From the NCBI GenBank assembly GCA_009784615.1, contig WRBJ01000004.1, positions 1 to 64,000 on the forward strand: a stretch of DNA of 64,000 nt, in the 5' to 3' direction. Under the pieces are notes generated by a model. It did not search any database and had not been told where the DNA came from. It worked only from the letters and a program-made list of their open reading frames with translations. This document shows positions 1-11,218 of this stretch, in pieces (the stretch's first letter is position 1; each line of letters opens with the position of its first letter). Position numbers and translations under genes: made by a program. This stretch comes from Defluviitaleaceae bacterium (GTDB lineage Bacteria > Bacillota > Clostridia > Lachnospirales > WRAX01).

Positions 1-148
1 AAGAAAACAGCTTGTCGGGGTGGGATTTCCCTAACAAAGCAATCCACCACGACAAGCCTCTCTCAGCCCTAAGACCTAAGTGTAGGATAACACACTTCAG
101 GTCTATTTGTCAAGCATATTATTATCAGTCTTAGCAGGCTGATTTTTT
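1..148 (+). ncRNA. Putative structured small RNA, copy A (5' end outside the window)
   Basis: This stretch matches 50541-50686 on the other strand. It contains a long hairpin (arms 10-27 and 40-57) with apical loop TCCCTAACAAAGC, then a second hairpin (73-83 with 92-103), then the shared 3' sequence TCTATTTGTCAAGC, and finally an intrinsic terminator (arms 124-130 and 137-143, followed by six T). The terminator reads in the plus direction, which fixes the strand. The promoter would lie upstream of position 1. The inner stem is GATT/AATC here and GAAC/GTTC in copy B, so pairing is kept while the bases change. The family is not one I recognise. The C-rich loop resembles those of Gram-positive small RNAs that pair with ribosome-binding sites; that role is inference. 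Confidence 0.6.
124..148 (+). terminator. Intrinsic terminator after small RNA copy A
   Basis: A 7-bp stem (ATCAGTC with GGCTGAT, one G-T pair) and a six-base loop are followed by TTTTTT. It ends just before the stop codon of the convergent gene at 151. Confidence 0.65.
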
Positions 149-150
149 AT

Positions 151-1743
151 TTATCGTTGTGTACGGCTGAATATGCCTTCGCTGTCTATTGTGCCAAAGG
201 TTTCGTTGTTGTCGGTGAAGGTTAGGTTATAGCCGTCGAAGGTTAGTTGCCTTGTGTTAAGTTCTTCGTCTAATCCGAACAAAAAGCCGTTTTCAAAGCC
301 TTCATTAGTTACATCGCCGTGCATTATTGGGAAAATTTGTTGGAAGTGAAAGCGGCGTTGTAGGCTTAGCAAATGACCGTGTATTGCCCAGTCTACCCTT
401 GTTTGGCTTGTAATGCGTGGGTTTATTGACGAGCTGTTGTAGTTCCATTGCACGCCAAAAAGCCAAATATTGTCTTCGGGGATTATGCCCAGTTGGCTGG
501 ACTGCTCTACCAAATTACCTACTATTATATTATCGTATTTATCAATAAATTTAAGGCTTTGCACCTCTAGGACGAAGCCGAAGAAAAATATTAGGGTTGC
601 GGCGAAAGTTATGACGGTTTTAATAATTTTGATTTTGATAAAGCGTGAGGCAATCTCTGCAAAAATTGCCATACCTATGACGGCGTAGAAAAAGTTTCTC
701 ACCCAAATCCAAGAATCTGACAGTAGAAAGAAGATTGAAAAGGTGCTTGCGGTAAGGATAAATGCCGCCAATAGCGATAGCAATACATTTTTCTTTTCGA
801 TGGGCTTTTCTGATTTTTTGTCGAAAAAGATAAAAGTGGCGAGGATTAGCGAGAAGATGACGATTAGCACTGCAACGAAGGTGTGGCTACTAAAAAGGTC
901 GCTAATGCCCCAGCGTAGCGAGTTTGCTATGGTTGGACCTTGTTCGCGCACAAAGGTTGCGCCTATGCGTAAAAATACGGTTTGCACTTGAGCAAAAAAA
1001 CCGCTGTCTGGAGTTTCTGCACGCATGCCAAACCAGCCTACATTGCGGAAGATGTAGTAATGCACGCCGATGATTGCGGTGTTTAAAATTGGCCAAACGA
1101 ATAGCAATTTGTTTGTGATGGTTCTGCGGTGCAGTATTAGTACGCCCATTGATAGCACGAAGGAAAAGACTATGCCTTGCTCGTAGTAGCCTTGTGCTAA
1201 AATGCCGCACACCATTGCAACGCCAAACCAAACCCAATACCTTCCTTCTTTATAGATGAATTTTAGAATGGCGTATACGGCGAGTATTGCAAAAAATGCC
1301 GCAATTACAATGCGGGATGAGGCGGAAATCCAATAGGCAGATTCTGTTAGCGTTGGGTAGAAAGAGAAGAATATGACGGCGATTTTGCCCCATATGATTT
1401 TACTGCGGTCGAAGATTTTACCGAGCAATACAATGCTTATGAAGTGCATTATTACTATGGCTAGCAATACCCATTCGATATTGCCCCATAGGCGTGATAT
1501 GATGTAAACGTCGGTAATGCCAGCCAACGGGCGGTAGCCGAAGATGTTGAAGGGCACGATTACGTTTTGCCACAAATCCTCAGCCCATATAGAATAAACG
1601 CCGTATTGGTTGTAGTCGTCGGAAAAAAGGAAGTATCTAAACCCAAATGGGAAGTTTTTTACAAGCATAGCCACAAAAAGTACGGCGTAAAAAGCTATGT
1701 CGTTTTTGAAAAACCAAATAACTCTTTCTTTTAAAATGTTCAT
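151..1743 (-). CDS. Polytopic membrane protein, possible glycosyltransferase-like
   Basis: This protein of about 530 residues has many hydrophobic segments and a C-terminal extracytoplasmic domain of about 120 residues. The start at 1743 is chosen because GAGGG lies 6 bases upstream; the longer frame to 1794 has no such site. The pattern of short charged loops between helices, with an early acidic DDYNQYG segment, recalls bacterial integral-membrane sugar transferases and O-antigen-type proteins, but no catalytic motif is clear. It stands alone, convergent with small RNA copy A and divergent from rpmB. The function is unknown. Confidence 0.6.
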   Translation of the reverse strand: MNILKERVIWFFKNDIAFYAVLFVAMLVKNFPFGFRYFLFSDDYNQYGVYSIWAEDLWQNVIVPFNIFGYRPLAGITDVYIISRLWGNIEWVLLAIVIMHFISIVLLGKIFDRSKIIWGKIAVIFFSFYPTLTESAYWISASSRIVIAAFFAILAVYAILKFIYKEGRYWVWFGVAMVCGILAQGYYEQGIVFSFVLSMGVLILHRRTITNKLLFVWPILNTAIIGVHYYIFRNVGWFGMRAETPDSGFFAQVQTVFLRIGATFVREQGPTIANSLRWGISDLFSSHTFVAVLIVIFSLILATFIFFDKKSEKPIEKKNVLLSLLAAFILTASTFSIFFLLSDSWIWVRNFFYAVIGMAIFAEIASRFIKIKIIKTVITFAATLIFFFGFVLEVQSLKFIDKYDNIIVGNLVEQSSQLGIIPEDNIWLFGVQWNYNSSSINPRITSQTRVDWAIHGHLLSLQRRFHFQQIFPIMHGDVTNEGFENGFLFGLDEELNTRQLTFDGYNLTFTDNNETFGTIDSEGIFSRTQR

Positions 1744-1821
1744 TTTTTGCCCTCGTTTCTCTTTAGTATGCAGTAAATATATCATTTTGCGCATAATAAG
1801 TCAAGAAATATAAAGATGAGA

Positions 1822-1850
1822 TTGTTTGTTAGTTGAAAGTGTGGTATAAT
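1822..1850 (+). promoter_or_regulatory. Upstream sigma-A-type promoter of the rpmB transcription unit
   Basis: TTGTTT (1822-1827) and TATAAT (1845-1850) are separated by 17 bases, upstream of rpmB. Confidence 0.5.
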
Positions 1851-1887
1851 GCAGTGTGGGAATTTTGCATTTTATTAAAAAATTTGC

Positions 1888-1916
1888 TTGCATTTTTTGG
1901 CGTGGTCTGTTATACT
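1888..1916 (+). promoter_or_regulatory. Second sigma-A-type promoter of rpmB
   Basis: TTGCAT (1888-1893) and TATACT (1911-1916) are 17 bases apart, leaving a leader of about 35 bases before the rpmB ATG. Confidence 0.55.
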
Positions 1917-1959
1917 GAAACGTGAATTTTTTATAGAGATTGTAAGGAGGTGTAAATAG

Positions 1960-2175
1960 ATGGCTGCAAAATGTCAAATCAGCGGTAAAGGACCGCAAGT
2001 TGGGCATAGAATTAGTATGACAAGAAGCAAGGTTTCTAGGCGTGCTAAGAAAGTGTGGAAGCCTAATTTGAAGAAAGTTAGGGTGATGGACGCTAATGGG
2101 TCTATCCAAACTATGAAAATTTGTGTTAAAGAGTTGCGCAATTTGAAAAAATCCACTGAGTTTTCGAGGGTTTAA
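1960..2175 (+). CDS. rpmB: Ribosomal protein bL28
   Basis: This is the large-subunit ribosomal protein L28, 71 residues, with the family's KxWKPNLKKVRV core (residues 31-42). AAGGAGG sits 9 bases before the ATG. It is a zinc-free type: the two CxxC pairs of the zinc-binding form are reduced to single cysteines (KCQIS near the N-terminus and ICVKE near residue 53). It has two promoters of its own and lies 2 bases ahead of wecB, so some readthrough into wecB is likely. Confidence 0.93.
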   Translation: MAAKCQISGKGPQVGHRISMTRSKVSRRAKKVWKPNLKKVRVMDANGSIQTMKICVKELRNLKKSTEFSRV

Positions 2176-2177
2176 TT

Positions 2178-3338
2178 ATGTCTAAAGCTGACAAAATTAA
2201 GATTTTATGCGTTTTTGGAACACGACCAGAGGCTGTGAAGATGGCACCGCTTGTAAAGGCTTTGCAAGCCTCTGACGTGGTGGATTGCGTTGTTTGTGTT
2301 TCGGCACAGCATCGTGAAATGCTTGATATGGTATTGGATATTTTTGACATAATACCCAATTATGATTTGGATATTATGACAAAAAATCAGGATTTGGCGC
2401 AGATAACGACAAAGACCCTTAATGGGCTGATGGATGTTATTGGTGATGTTATGCCTGATTTAATGCTGGTTCACGGTGATACCACAACCACTATGGCGGC
2501 ATCGCTTGCGGCTTATTATGCAAAGGTGCGTTTGGGTCATATTGAGGCTGGGCTTCGCACGCATAATAAATTTGCGCCTTATCCAGAGGAGTTAAACCGA
2601 CGTATTGTTGGTGTTTGTGCTGATATACATTTTGCACCGACCATTACGGCTAGGGATAATCTTTTGGCGGAAAATGTGCGGGCTGGAAGCATTTTTGTTA
2701 CGGGCAACACCGAGATTGATGCTGTTGCGTTTGTAACAAAAGATGACCACAAATTTAAAAACGATATGCTTAAAAATTTTGATTTTGCGGGAAAGCGTGT
2801 TATAACAATGACGGCGCATAGACGTGAAAATTACGGCAAACCCTTTGAAAACATTTTTAATGCGGTTTTGCGGATTGCAGACGATTTTGATGATGTGGAA
2901 GTTGTGTATCCTGTACATCCTTCGCCTGTTGTGCAGGGGTCTGCGCAAAAAATGCTGTCTAACCATCCAAAGGTGCATTTGATTGACCCGCTGGATGTGG
3001 ATGACTTGCAGAATTTGATGGCGAGGTCGCATTTGGTTTTGACAGATTCTGGTGCGTTGCAAGAAGGTGCGCCGTATCATAATAAACCTGTGGTGGTTTT
3101 GCGGGAAGTTACTGAGCGACCCGAAGGGTTAGCCGCAGGATGTTTGGTGCTTGGCGGGGTAGATGAGCAAACCATTTACATTGCGACCGCAAGGCTGTTA
3201 AACAATGATGTGATGTATAGTGATATGTGTAATGCCAAAAACCCTTTTGGGGATGGTTTGGCTTCGCAGAGGATTTTAGAAAGTATTTTGTATTATTTTG
3301 GCAGGACAAGCCAAAAACCGAATGAGTTTAACACATAG
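2178..3338 (+). CDS. wecB: UDP-N-acetylglucosamine 2-epimerase (non-hydrolysing)
   Basis: The enzyme interconverts UDP-GlcNAc and UDP-ManNAc, supplying ManNAc for wall teichoic acids or surface polysaccharides. At 386 residues it is full length. Recognisable elements are the N-terminal FGTRPEAVKMAP, the HGDTTT and HIEAGLRT segments, TAHRREN in the middle, and the UDP-binding LTDSGALQEGAP near residue 294. It starts 2 bases after rpmB. The order epimerase then atpI-atpB matches the mnaA-atp arrangement known from staphylococci. Confidence 0.95.
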   Translation: MSKADKIKILCVFGTRPEAVKMAPLVKALQASDVVDCVVCVSAQHREMLDMVLDIFDIIPNYDLDIMTKNQDLAQITTKTLNGLMDVIGDVMPDLMLVHGDTTTTMAASLAAYYAKVRLGHIEAGLRTHNKFAPYPEELNRRIVGVCADIHFAPTITARDNLLAENVRAGSIFVTGNTEIDAVAFVTKDDHKFKNDMLKNFDFAGKRVITMTAHRRENYGKPFENIFNAVLRIADDFDDVEVVYPVHPSPVVQGSAQKMLSNHPKVHLIDPLDVDDLQNLMARSHLVLTDSGALQEGAPYHNKPVVVLREVTERPEGLAAGCLVLGGVDEQTIYIATARLLNNDVMYSDMCNAKNPFGDGLASQRILESILYYFGRTSQKPNEFNT

Positions 3339-3354
3339 GAAAGAGGGCAAAAAA

Positions 3355-3867
3355 GTGGGTCTATCACGTGAAACAAAGGGTTTCCTAAAAGGCATACTTA
3401 TATTCTCTGCGCTGGGTGCTGTTATCGGTTTTTTTGTTGTGCCTTCTGCAGTAGATGCACGGAATTACTTTCAAATTATTCAATTTGATATTCCATTTTT
3501 TAGATTACCTTCAAATATAAGCTATGTTATTGGCGTAGTCGTTGGTGCGGTTATGGCGGCGGTTAAATGCCTTTTGTTGGAGGTGGCCGTAAACAAAGCG
3601 TTAAAAATGGAAAGCAAACAAAAAGCGTCAATGTATATGCGTGCGGGTTATCTTCCACGCTTTTTGCTCACGGGATTAGCATTATTTGCATCCGTGATTT
3701 TTATTGGTTTTTTTGGTATAATCGGGGCGTTAATCGGCACAATGTCGCTTACACTCTCCGCCTATATAGTAGGGCTTTTTGAGCGTAGAAACCGCAAAAA
3801 GCCCAAGATGTCTGCACAAGATGTAGACAAAATTTTAGAACCCAAATCCGAAGGAAAGGAGGAATAA
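3355..3867 (+). CDS. atpI: ATP synthase subunit I
   Basis: This small membrane protein of about 170 residues has four hydrophobic segments and opens the atp operon. AtpI proteins assist assembly of the c ring and cation handling. I chose the GTG at 3355 because AAGAGGG lies 7 bases upstream; the earlier ATG codons at 3298 and 3322 lie inside wecB without good ribosome-binding sites. Sequence conservation in this family is low, so the call rests on topology and on position directly before atpB. Confidence 0.75.
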   Translation: MGLSRETKGFLKGILIFSALGAVIGFFVVPSAVDARNYFQIIQFDIPFFRLPSNISYVIGVVVGAVMAAVKCLLLEVAVNKALKMESKQKASMYMRAGYLPRFLLTGLALFASVIFIGFFGIIGALIGTMSLTLSAYIVGLFERRNRKKPKMSAQDVDKILEPKSEGKEE

Positions 3868-3868
3868 T

Positions 3869-4564
3869 ATGTTTGATATCCAAGCTTATGGGCGATGGAA
3901 CATTACCGATAATATTTGGATTAATATTACAGACACCACCATTTCTACATGGATTGTCGGCGCGGTTTTAATAGCTTTAGCGATAATTGTTCGCATTAAA
4001 ATGAAAAAATTTAAACCTGTACCCGAATCGAGGTTTCAAAATATCATAGAGGCTTTGGTAGAATTTTTTGACAACCACGTAACGTCGATTATGACAAAGA
4101 AATATGCGCATTTTGGGGCTTGGTTCTTTGGCATTTTCCTATTTTTGCTGTTGTCAAATATTAGCGGTATATTTGGAATGCGTCCTGCCACGGCAGACCT
4201 TGCGGTTACTTTCCCGATAGCGTTTATCACCGTTATTTTAATGCAGGTTATGGGCATACGTTACAATATGAAAAAAGGCGAATATATACGCGAGTTTTTC
4301 CGTCCTGTGTTCATCTTTTTCCCGCTTAACGTAATAAGTGACCTTTCACGTTCTGTGTCCCTTAGCTTGCGTTTGTTTGGTAATATGTTTGGCGGTTTAG
4401 TGCTTATGGGATTGGTGTACGCGCTTTTCCCACGGGTTCTTACCATAGGCATTCCGGGCTTTTTGTCGCTGTACTTCGACCTTTTCGTCGGTGCATTGCA
4501 TGCCTTTATCTTCATCACATTATCAATGTATTTCTTGATGATGAAAGCTCCGCAAGAGGAGTAA
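3869..4564 (+). CDS. atpB: F-type ATP synthase subunit a
   Basis: Subunit a forms the ion half-channels of the Fo motor. The 231-residue protein carries the essential arginine in SLSLRLFGNMFGG (about R168), followed by the conserved C-terminal helix pair (FVGALHAFIFITLSMYF). AAGGAGG lies shortly before the ATG, and the gene starts 1 base after atpI. It is followed by an 82-base spacer with a hairpin before atpE. Confidence 0.95.
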   Translation: MFDIQAYGRWNITDNIWINITDTTISTWIVGAVLIALAIIVRIKMKKFKPVPESRFQNIIEALVEFFDNHVTSIMTKKYAHFGAWFFGIFLFLLLSNISGIFGMRPATADLAVTFPIAFITVILMQVMGIRYNMKKGEYIREFFRPVFIFFPLNVISDLSRSVSLSLRLFGNMFGGLVLMGLVYALFPRVLTIGIPGFLSLYFDLFVGALHAFIFITLSMYFLMMKAPQEE

Positions 4565-4565
4565 T

Positions 4566-4597
4566 AAAATTGCGGTTTTGTCCGCACTAACAATTTT
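4566..4597 (+). promoter_or_regulatory. Nested hairpin in the atpB-atpE spacer
   Basis: Outer arms AAAATTG and CAATTTT enclose an inner GCGG/CCGC pair. It has no T-run, so it is more likely an mRNA-stability or processing element ahead of the highly translated c-subunit gene than a terminator. Confidence 0.4.
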
Positions 4598-4646
4598 GGC
4601 AACACCAATTTATAATAAACTTTCAAAATTTTAGGAGGAAGAAAAA

Positions 4647-4982
4647 ATGTTTAATCAAGAATTTTCAGCTGTTGCTACAACTGCTGCCAGCGTTATGAGT
4701 GGCGCTGACCCTGTATCATCTATTATTGTTGCGTCAATTTTTGCCGCTGCTATCGCTGTTTTGGCTGGTATGGCACCATCTTTTATGCAAGGTTATACCG
4801 CTGCCCGTGCTGTTGAAGCTGTAGGTCGTCAACCGGAAGCTGCTGGCCAAATCCGTTCTACAATGATTATCGGTGGTGTATTGGCTGAAACAGGTGGTGT
4901 ATATGGTCTTTTGGTATCTATGTTGATGATTTTCGTAAACCCATTTGTTGATATGTATGTTGAAGCAATGAGAGCACTCTAA
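4647..4982 (+). CDS. atpE: F-type ATP synthase subunit c, sodium-type residues
   Basis: Subunit c forms the rotor ring. At 111 residues it is longer than the usual 75-90, with an extra N-terminal stretch of about 25 residues before helix 1. Aligned by eye on the Ilyobacter tartaricus c subunit, it keeps the sodium ligands: Q48 (Q32), E81 (E65), T82 (S66) and Y86 (Y70), with the RQPEA loop between the helices. This predicts a sodium-translocating enzyme. A GGAGG site lies shortly before the ATG. Confidence 0.95.
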   Translation: MFNQEFSAVATTAASVMSGADPVSSIIVASIFAAAIAVLAGMAPSFMQGYTAARAVEAVGRQPEAAGQIRSTMIIGGVLAETGGVYGLLVSMLMIFVNPFVDMYVEAMRAL

Positions 4983-4986
4983 GATT

Positions 4987-5019
4987 CTAGAAACTAGACT
5001 AGCTGCTAGACACTAGAAG
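4987..5019. repeat. CTAG-rich degenerate tandem heptamers
   Basis: CTAG occurs five times in 30 bases (4987, 4994, 4999, 5006, 5013), spaced 7, 5, 7 and 7 bases, as variants of CTAGAMA. It fills the atpE-atpF spacer directly before the atpF ribosome-binding site. The outer TTCTAG and CTAGAA copies could also pair. Confidence 0.6.
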
Positions 5020-5034
5020 AGAGGAGGTTTTGAG

Positions 5035-5613
5035 TTGCTTAACAACTTACTTAATACGTTAAACCCTGCTGTGCTTACTGCTGATGCTGCTGATGTTTTT
5101 CCGCGTGTTATGGGTTTGGATGCGAATATGGTCTACGACTCTATCTTCACTGCAATAAACGTCATTGTTATTGTGCTTGTTTTGTCGTGGTTGCTTTATA
5201 AACCTGTACGCAAGTTTCTAAACGACCGTAAAGAACGCATTGCGGCAGACCTTGCAGAAGCCGCAACAAATAAGGCAGATGCAGAAGAAAAACGCACTTT
5301 GTATGAAGGCAAGTTGATTGCTATTTCATCCGAACGTGATGATATTTTGGAATCTGCAAGAAAAGCTGCTGGCGAAAGAGAAACAGAAATTATTAATGGT
5401 GCCAATAGTGAAGCCGCTGTTATTATAGAGCGTGCCAAACTGGAAATTGAGCGTGAGCGTGAAAAAGCACGTGATGAAATGCGTACCCAAATTGTGCAAG
5501 TGTCTGCATTGATGGCTGAGAAATTGCTTGGCGGTGGTATGGACGAAGGTACAAAAGATAAGATTTTAAACGAAGCAATTGCTGAATTGGGGGATGCCGT
5601 ATGGAGCAAATAG
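5035..5613 (+). CDS. atpF: F-type ATP synthase subunit b
   Basis: Subunit b is the peripheral stalk. It has a hydrophobic helix at about residues 34-56 (VIVIVLVLSWLLY), then a long charged helix rich in E, K, R and A, at 192 residues in total. The TTG at 5035 is the likely start, with GAGGAGG 7 bases upstream. It overlaps atpH by 13 bases, which suggests translational coupling. The N-terminus before the membrane helix is longer than usual. Confidence 0.93.
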   Translation: MLNNLLNTLNPAVLTADAADVFPRVMGLDANMVYDSIFTAINVIVIVLVLSWLLYKPVRKFLNDRKERIAADLAEAATNKADAEEKRTLYEGKLIAISSERDDILESARKAAGERETEIINGANSEAAVIIERAKLEIEREREKARDEMRTQIVQVSALMAEKLLGGGMDEGTKDKILNEAIAELGDAVWSK

Positions 5614-6170
5614 CCGTATTGCGCTACGCCAAAGCGTTGTTTGAAATAGCCGTAGAAAAAAATGCGGTGGATGAATATAATATTGCCGCAAGAGGTATTT
5701 TGGAAATAATTAATACCGACGAAGAGTTTGCGGCTGTTATAAACCATCGTTCGATTGCTGCTGACGAAAAAATGGCAACTATGACAGCAATTTTTAAAGG
5801 CAAAATTCCTGAAGATTTTTTAGGTATTTTTGCGTTATTGTTTAAGCGTGGTCGCCAAAGCGAATTAATAGGTGTGCTAGAGCGTTTTGAAGTTCTTTAT
5901 AAAGAACATAAGCGCATAGCTATTGCCAAAATTACTTCTGCTGTGGAATTGCCGCCGCATAAATTAGCGGAAATTTCTGCACAGCTTACACAAAAAACTG
6001 GCAAGACAATTGAATTTGAAAAGATTGTTGACCCTACGTTAATAGCTGGTTTTAAGGTAGAGGTTGATGGGCATATATTTGATGCTACAACCAAGTACCA
6101 GATTGCACAGCTTACAAAACAGTTGATGGCAGGCAGGCTTATGCCAGTTACTGCATCATCAGACATTTAA
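5601..6170 (+). CDS. atpH: F-type ATP synthase subunit delta
   Basis: Subunit delta joins the peripheral stalk to the top of F1. It is 189 residues long, with an all-helical N-terminal part and the conserved C-terminal sequence VDPTLIAGFKVEVDGHIFD. Its start lies inside the end of atpF. Confidence 0.93.
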   Translation: MEQIAVLRYAKALFEIAVEKNAVDEYNIAARGILEIINTDEEFAAVINHRSIAADEKMATMTAIFKGKIPEDFLGIFALLFKRGRQSELIGVLERFEVLYKEHKRIAIAKITSAVELPPHKLAEISAQLTQKTGKTIEFEKIVDPTLIAGFKVEVDGHIFDATTKYQIAQLTKQLMAGRLMPVTASSDI

Positions 6171-6173
6171 TAA

Positions 6174-7796
<1,623 letters not shown>

Positions 7797-7809
7797 GGAG
7801 GTGCGTTAA

Positions 7810-8685
7810 ATGGCAACAATGCGTGATATTAAAGGGCGTATACGTTCCGTAACCACCACCAAAAAAACCACAAAGGCTATGAACCTAGTATCTTCTGCCA
7901 AAATGGCAAGGGCTAGGGGCAAGCTAAATGCGGCAAACCCTTATTTTAAGTTGGTTCGCAGAGCTATTAGCGAAATTTTGCATACAGAAGTGGCAACGAT
8001 GGAACATCCTGTTTTTGAAGGTGAACGTGAAATTAAAAAGACATTGGTTGTTGTTATTGCCAATGACCGTGGGCTTTGCGGCGGCTATAACGCCAATGTT
8101 ACAAAATTGGCGGCAAACCTTGCTGTGCGGTTGACTAACGAAGGCAAAGAAGTTGCATTTTTGACCATAGGCAACAAAGCAAGAGATTTTATGCGTCGTG
8201 CCGGCGGAAATATTATTGCCCAATATAATGGGATTTCTGAAAGCCCAACTATAGAAGATGCTAGGGAAATCATTGCTGATATTTTAAGTAAATACGAAAA
8301 CGAAGAATGTGATGAAGTTTTTGTGTGTTTTACCGAATTTAAATCGGCGATATCCTATATTCCGCAGTCTTTGCGCTTTTTACCTATGAGTCCCAAAGAT
8401 TTTACGGTTGAAAAAGGCCGTGATATGAGCATTATGAAGTTTGAGCCTTCTGCTAAAGAGGTTTTGGGCTATGCCATACCAAAATATTTAGGTACAGCAA
8501 TGTACGAATGTATGATAACATCTGCCGCTTCTGGACAAGGTGCGACGATGACGGCAATGGATTCTGCTACAGAAAATGCAGAAAACATAATAGGCGACCT
8601 TACGTTAATGCTTAACCGTGTGCGCCAAGCCGCTATTACGCAAGAGATTTCGGAAATTGTAGGCGGAGCAAACGCCCTTGAATAA
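7810..8685 (+). CDS. atpG: F-type ATP synthase subunit gamma
   Basis: This is the central rotor shaft, 291 residues. It has the typical N-terminus (MRDIKGRIRSVTTTKKTTKAM), the DRGLCGGYN motif and the C-terminal helix NRVRQAAITQEISEIVGGANAL. An AAGGAGG site precedes the ATG. Confidence 0.96.
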   Translation: MATMRDIKGRIRSVTTTKKTTKAMNLVSSAKMARARGKLNAANPYFKLVRRAISEILHTEVATMEHPVFEGEREIKKTLVVVIANDRGLCGGYNANVTKLAANLAVRLTNEGKEVAFLTIGNKARDFMRRAGGNIIAQYNGISESPTIEDAREIIADILSKYENEECDEVFVCFTEFKSAISYIPQSLRFLPMSPKDFTVEKGRDMSIMKFEPSAKEVLGYAIPKYLGTAMYECMITSAASGQGATMTAMDSATENAENIIGDLTLMLNRVRQAAITQEISEIVGGANALE

Positions 8686-10098
<1,413 letters not shown>

Positions 10099-10113
10099 AG
10101 GAAGGTGTTGCAA

Positions 10114-10551
10114 ATGGCAGAAAGAAGTAAAAAGTTTCGCCTTAGAATTGTAACACCCGCCAAAACATCTATTGATAAAGATGTTGATATGGTGATTATG
10201 CAAACGATTGACGGGCAGATTGGTGTGTTAAGTGGACACGAGCCGTTGACAACTGTTTTGGACGTTGGCACATTGCGCTATTATGACGATGAAAAAATTG
10301 AGCGTGTAGCGCTTTTGGGTGGTTTTGCAGAAATTAGCCAGAAAGAGGTTGTAATTCTTGCTGATATTGCAGAACATCCAGATGAAATTGATGCCGAGCG
10401 TGCAAAACGTGCGGAAGAAAGGGCTCGTAAACGTATTAAAGACCAAGCTGAGGGGCTGGATTATTTACGTGCAGAGCTTGCCTTGCGCAAATCGCTTGTG
10501 CGTCAACAGCTTGTAAGCGGACCGCTTACAAGCGAAAAAACAAAAGCATAG
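10114..10551 (+). CDS. atpC: F-type ATP synthase subunit epsilon
   Basis: This subunit regulates F1 and links it to the c ring. It is 145 residues, with an N-terminal beta-sandwich (VDMVIMQTIDGQIGVLSGHEPL) and a C-terminal helical hairpin. The ATG at 10114 is preferred over GTG 10105 and TTG 10108 because AAGGAAGG is then correctly spaced. The last codons contain a perfect 25-base palindrome. The gene is followed by the operon terminator. Confidence 0.94.
   Translation: MAERSKKFRLRIVTPAKTSIDKDVDMVIMQTIDGQIGVLSGHEPLTTVLDVGTLRYYDDEKIERVALLGGFAEISQKEVVILADIAEHPDEIDAERAKRAEERARKRIKDQAEGLDYLRAELALRKSLVRQQLVSGPLTSEKTKA
10509..10533. repeat. Perfect palindrome in the 3' end of atpC
   Basis: GCTTGTAAGCGG, a central A, and CCGCTTACAAGC form a 12-bp inverted repeat within the coding sequence for the last residues of the epsilon subunit. 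It sits 28 bases before the true terminator. Confidence 0.6.
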
Positions 10552-10560
10552 ATAAATTGA

Positions 10561-10594
10561 AACAGGCGACTAATAAGTCGCCTGTTGTTGTTTT
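10561..10594 (+). terminator. Terminator of the atp operon
   Basis: ACAGGCGACT and AGTCGCCTGT pair around an AATA loop, followed by a T-rich run. It overlaps the stop codon of the convergent gene at 10593. Confidence 0.85.
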
Positions 10595-11084
10595 AGGGTC
10601 TGTTTTTTAGATTATGGTATTCTTTTGATACTTGACTGGTAAAATCTGATGTTTGTATCATTAGTGCTTTAAAAACGATACCAACGATGATAATACCAAA
10701 CCCCCAGCCTGCTATAACCCATCCCGGCCAGAAATGCCTATCATCTGTAAGAAAAAACCAAATAGCCACCAAAAGGATGTTGATAGTAAAATAAAGACCA
10801 ACGAGGGCTTTGAAGATGGTTTTAAGTATAACCCGTCTCTTTGCCAACCGCATCAAGTAAGTGTCTTTGGCACTGCCAAGATGCGATATGTGGGCATCTA
10901 GCACCTTCTGCTCTACATCGTCGTCTGTGTCGGCATTTTCCATTCCTTCAAAAAAGCGGATTGCTTGTTGGTTATCGTCAACCCAATAAGCACGTTGTTG
11001 TTTTACAAGCTGAATTGCCCGTCGTGTGTAGGTTGTGCCGATTTTTAGATTTTCCGAATTATATAATGCAACTTTGTTTTCCAT
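10593..11084 (-). CDS. Small membrane protein with two helices, function unknown
   Basis: This 163-residue protein has a charged N-terminal half of about 95 residues and two hydrophobic segments (about 95-117 and 126-145). AAAGGAG precedes the ATG. I do not recognise a family; the topology resembles generic two-helix domain proteins of Firmicutes. It is convergent with the atp operon. Confidence 0.6.
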   Translation of the reverse strand: MENKVALYNSENLKIGTTYTRRAIQLVKQQRAYWVDDNQQAIRFFEGMENADTDDDVEQKVLDAHISHLGSAKDTYLMRLAKRRVILKTIFKALVGLYFTINILLVAIWFFLTDDRHFWPGWVIAGWGFGIIIVGIVFKALMIQTSDFTSQVSKEYHNLKNRP

Positions 11085-11218
11085 TGCTTTCTCCTTTACA
11101 TATTTAATATTTTAGATACGTCCGCTGTTTTTTAGTATGAGTAACCGACTTCATACCTTTGGGTGCCGCCCCACAAAATTGGTATCTATTAATAAATACG
11201 TAAATAAAGCTACAAAGT

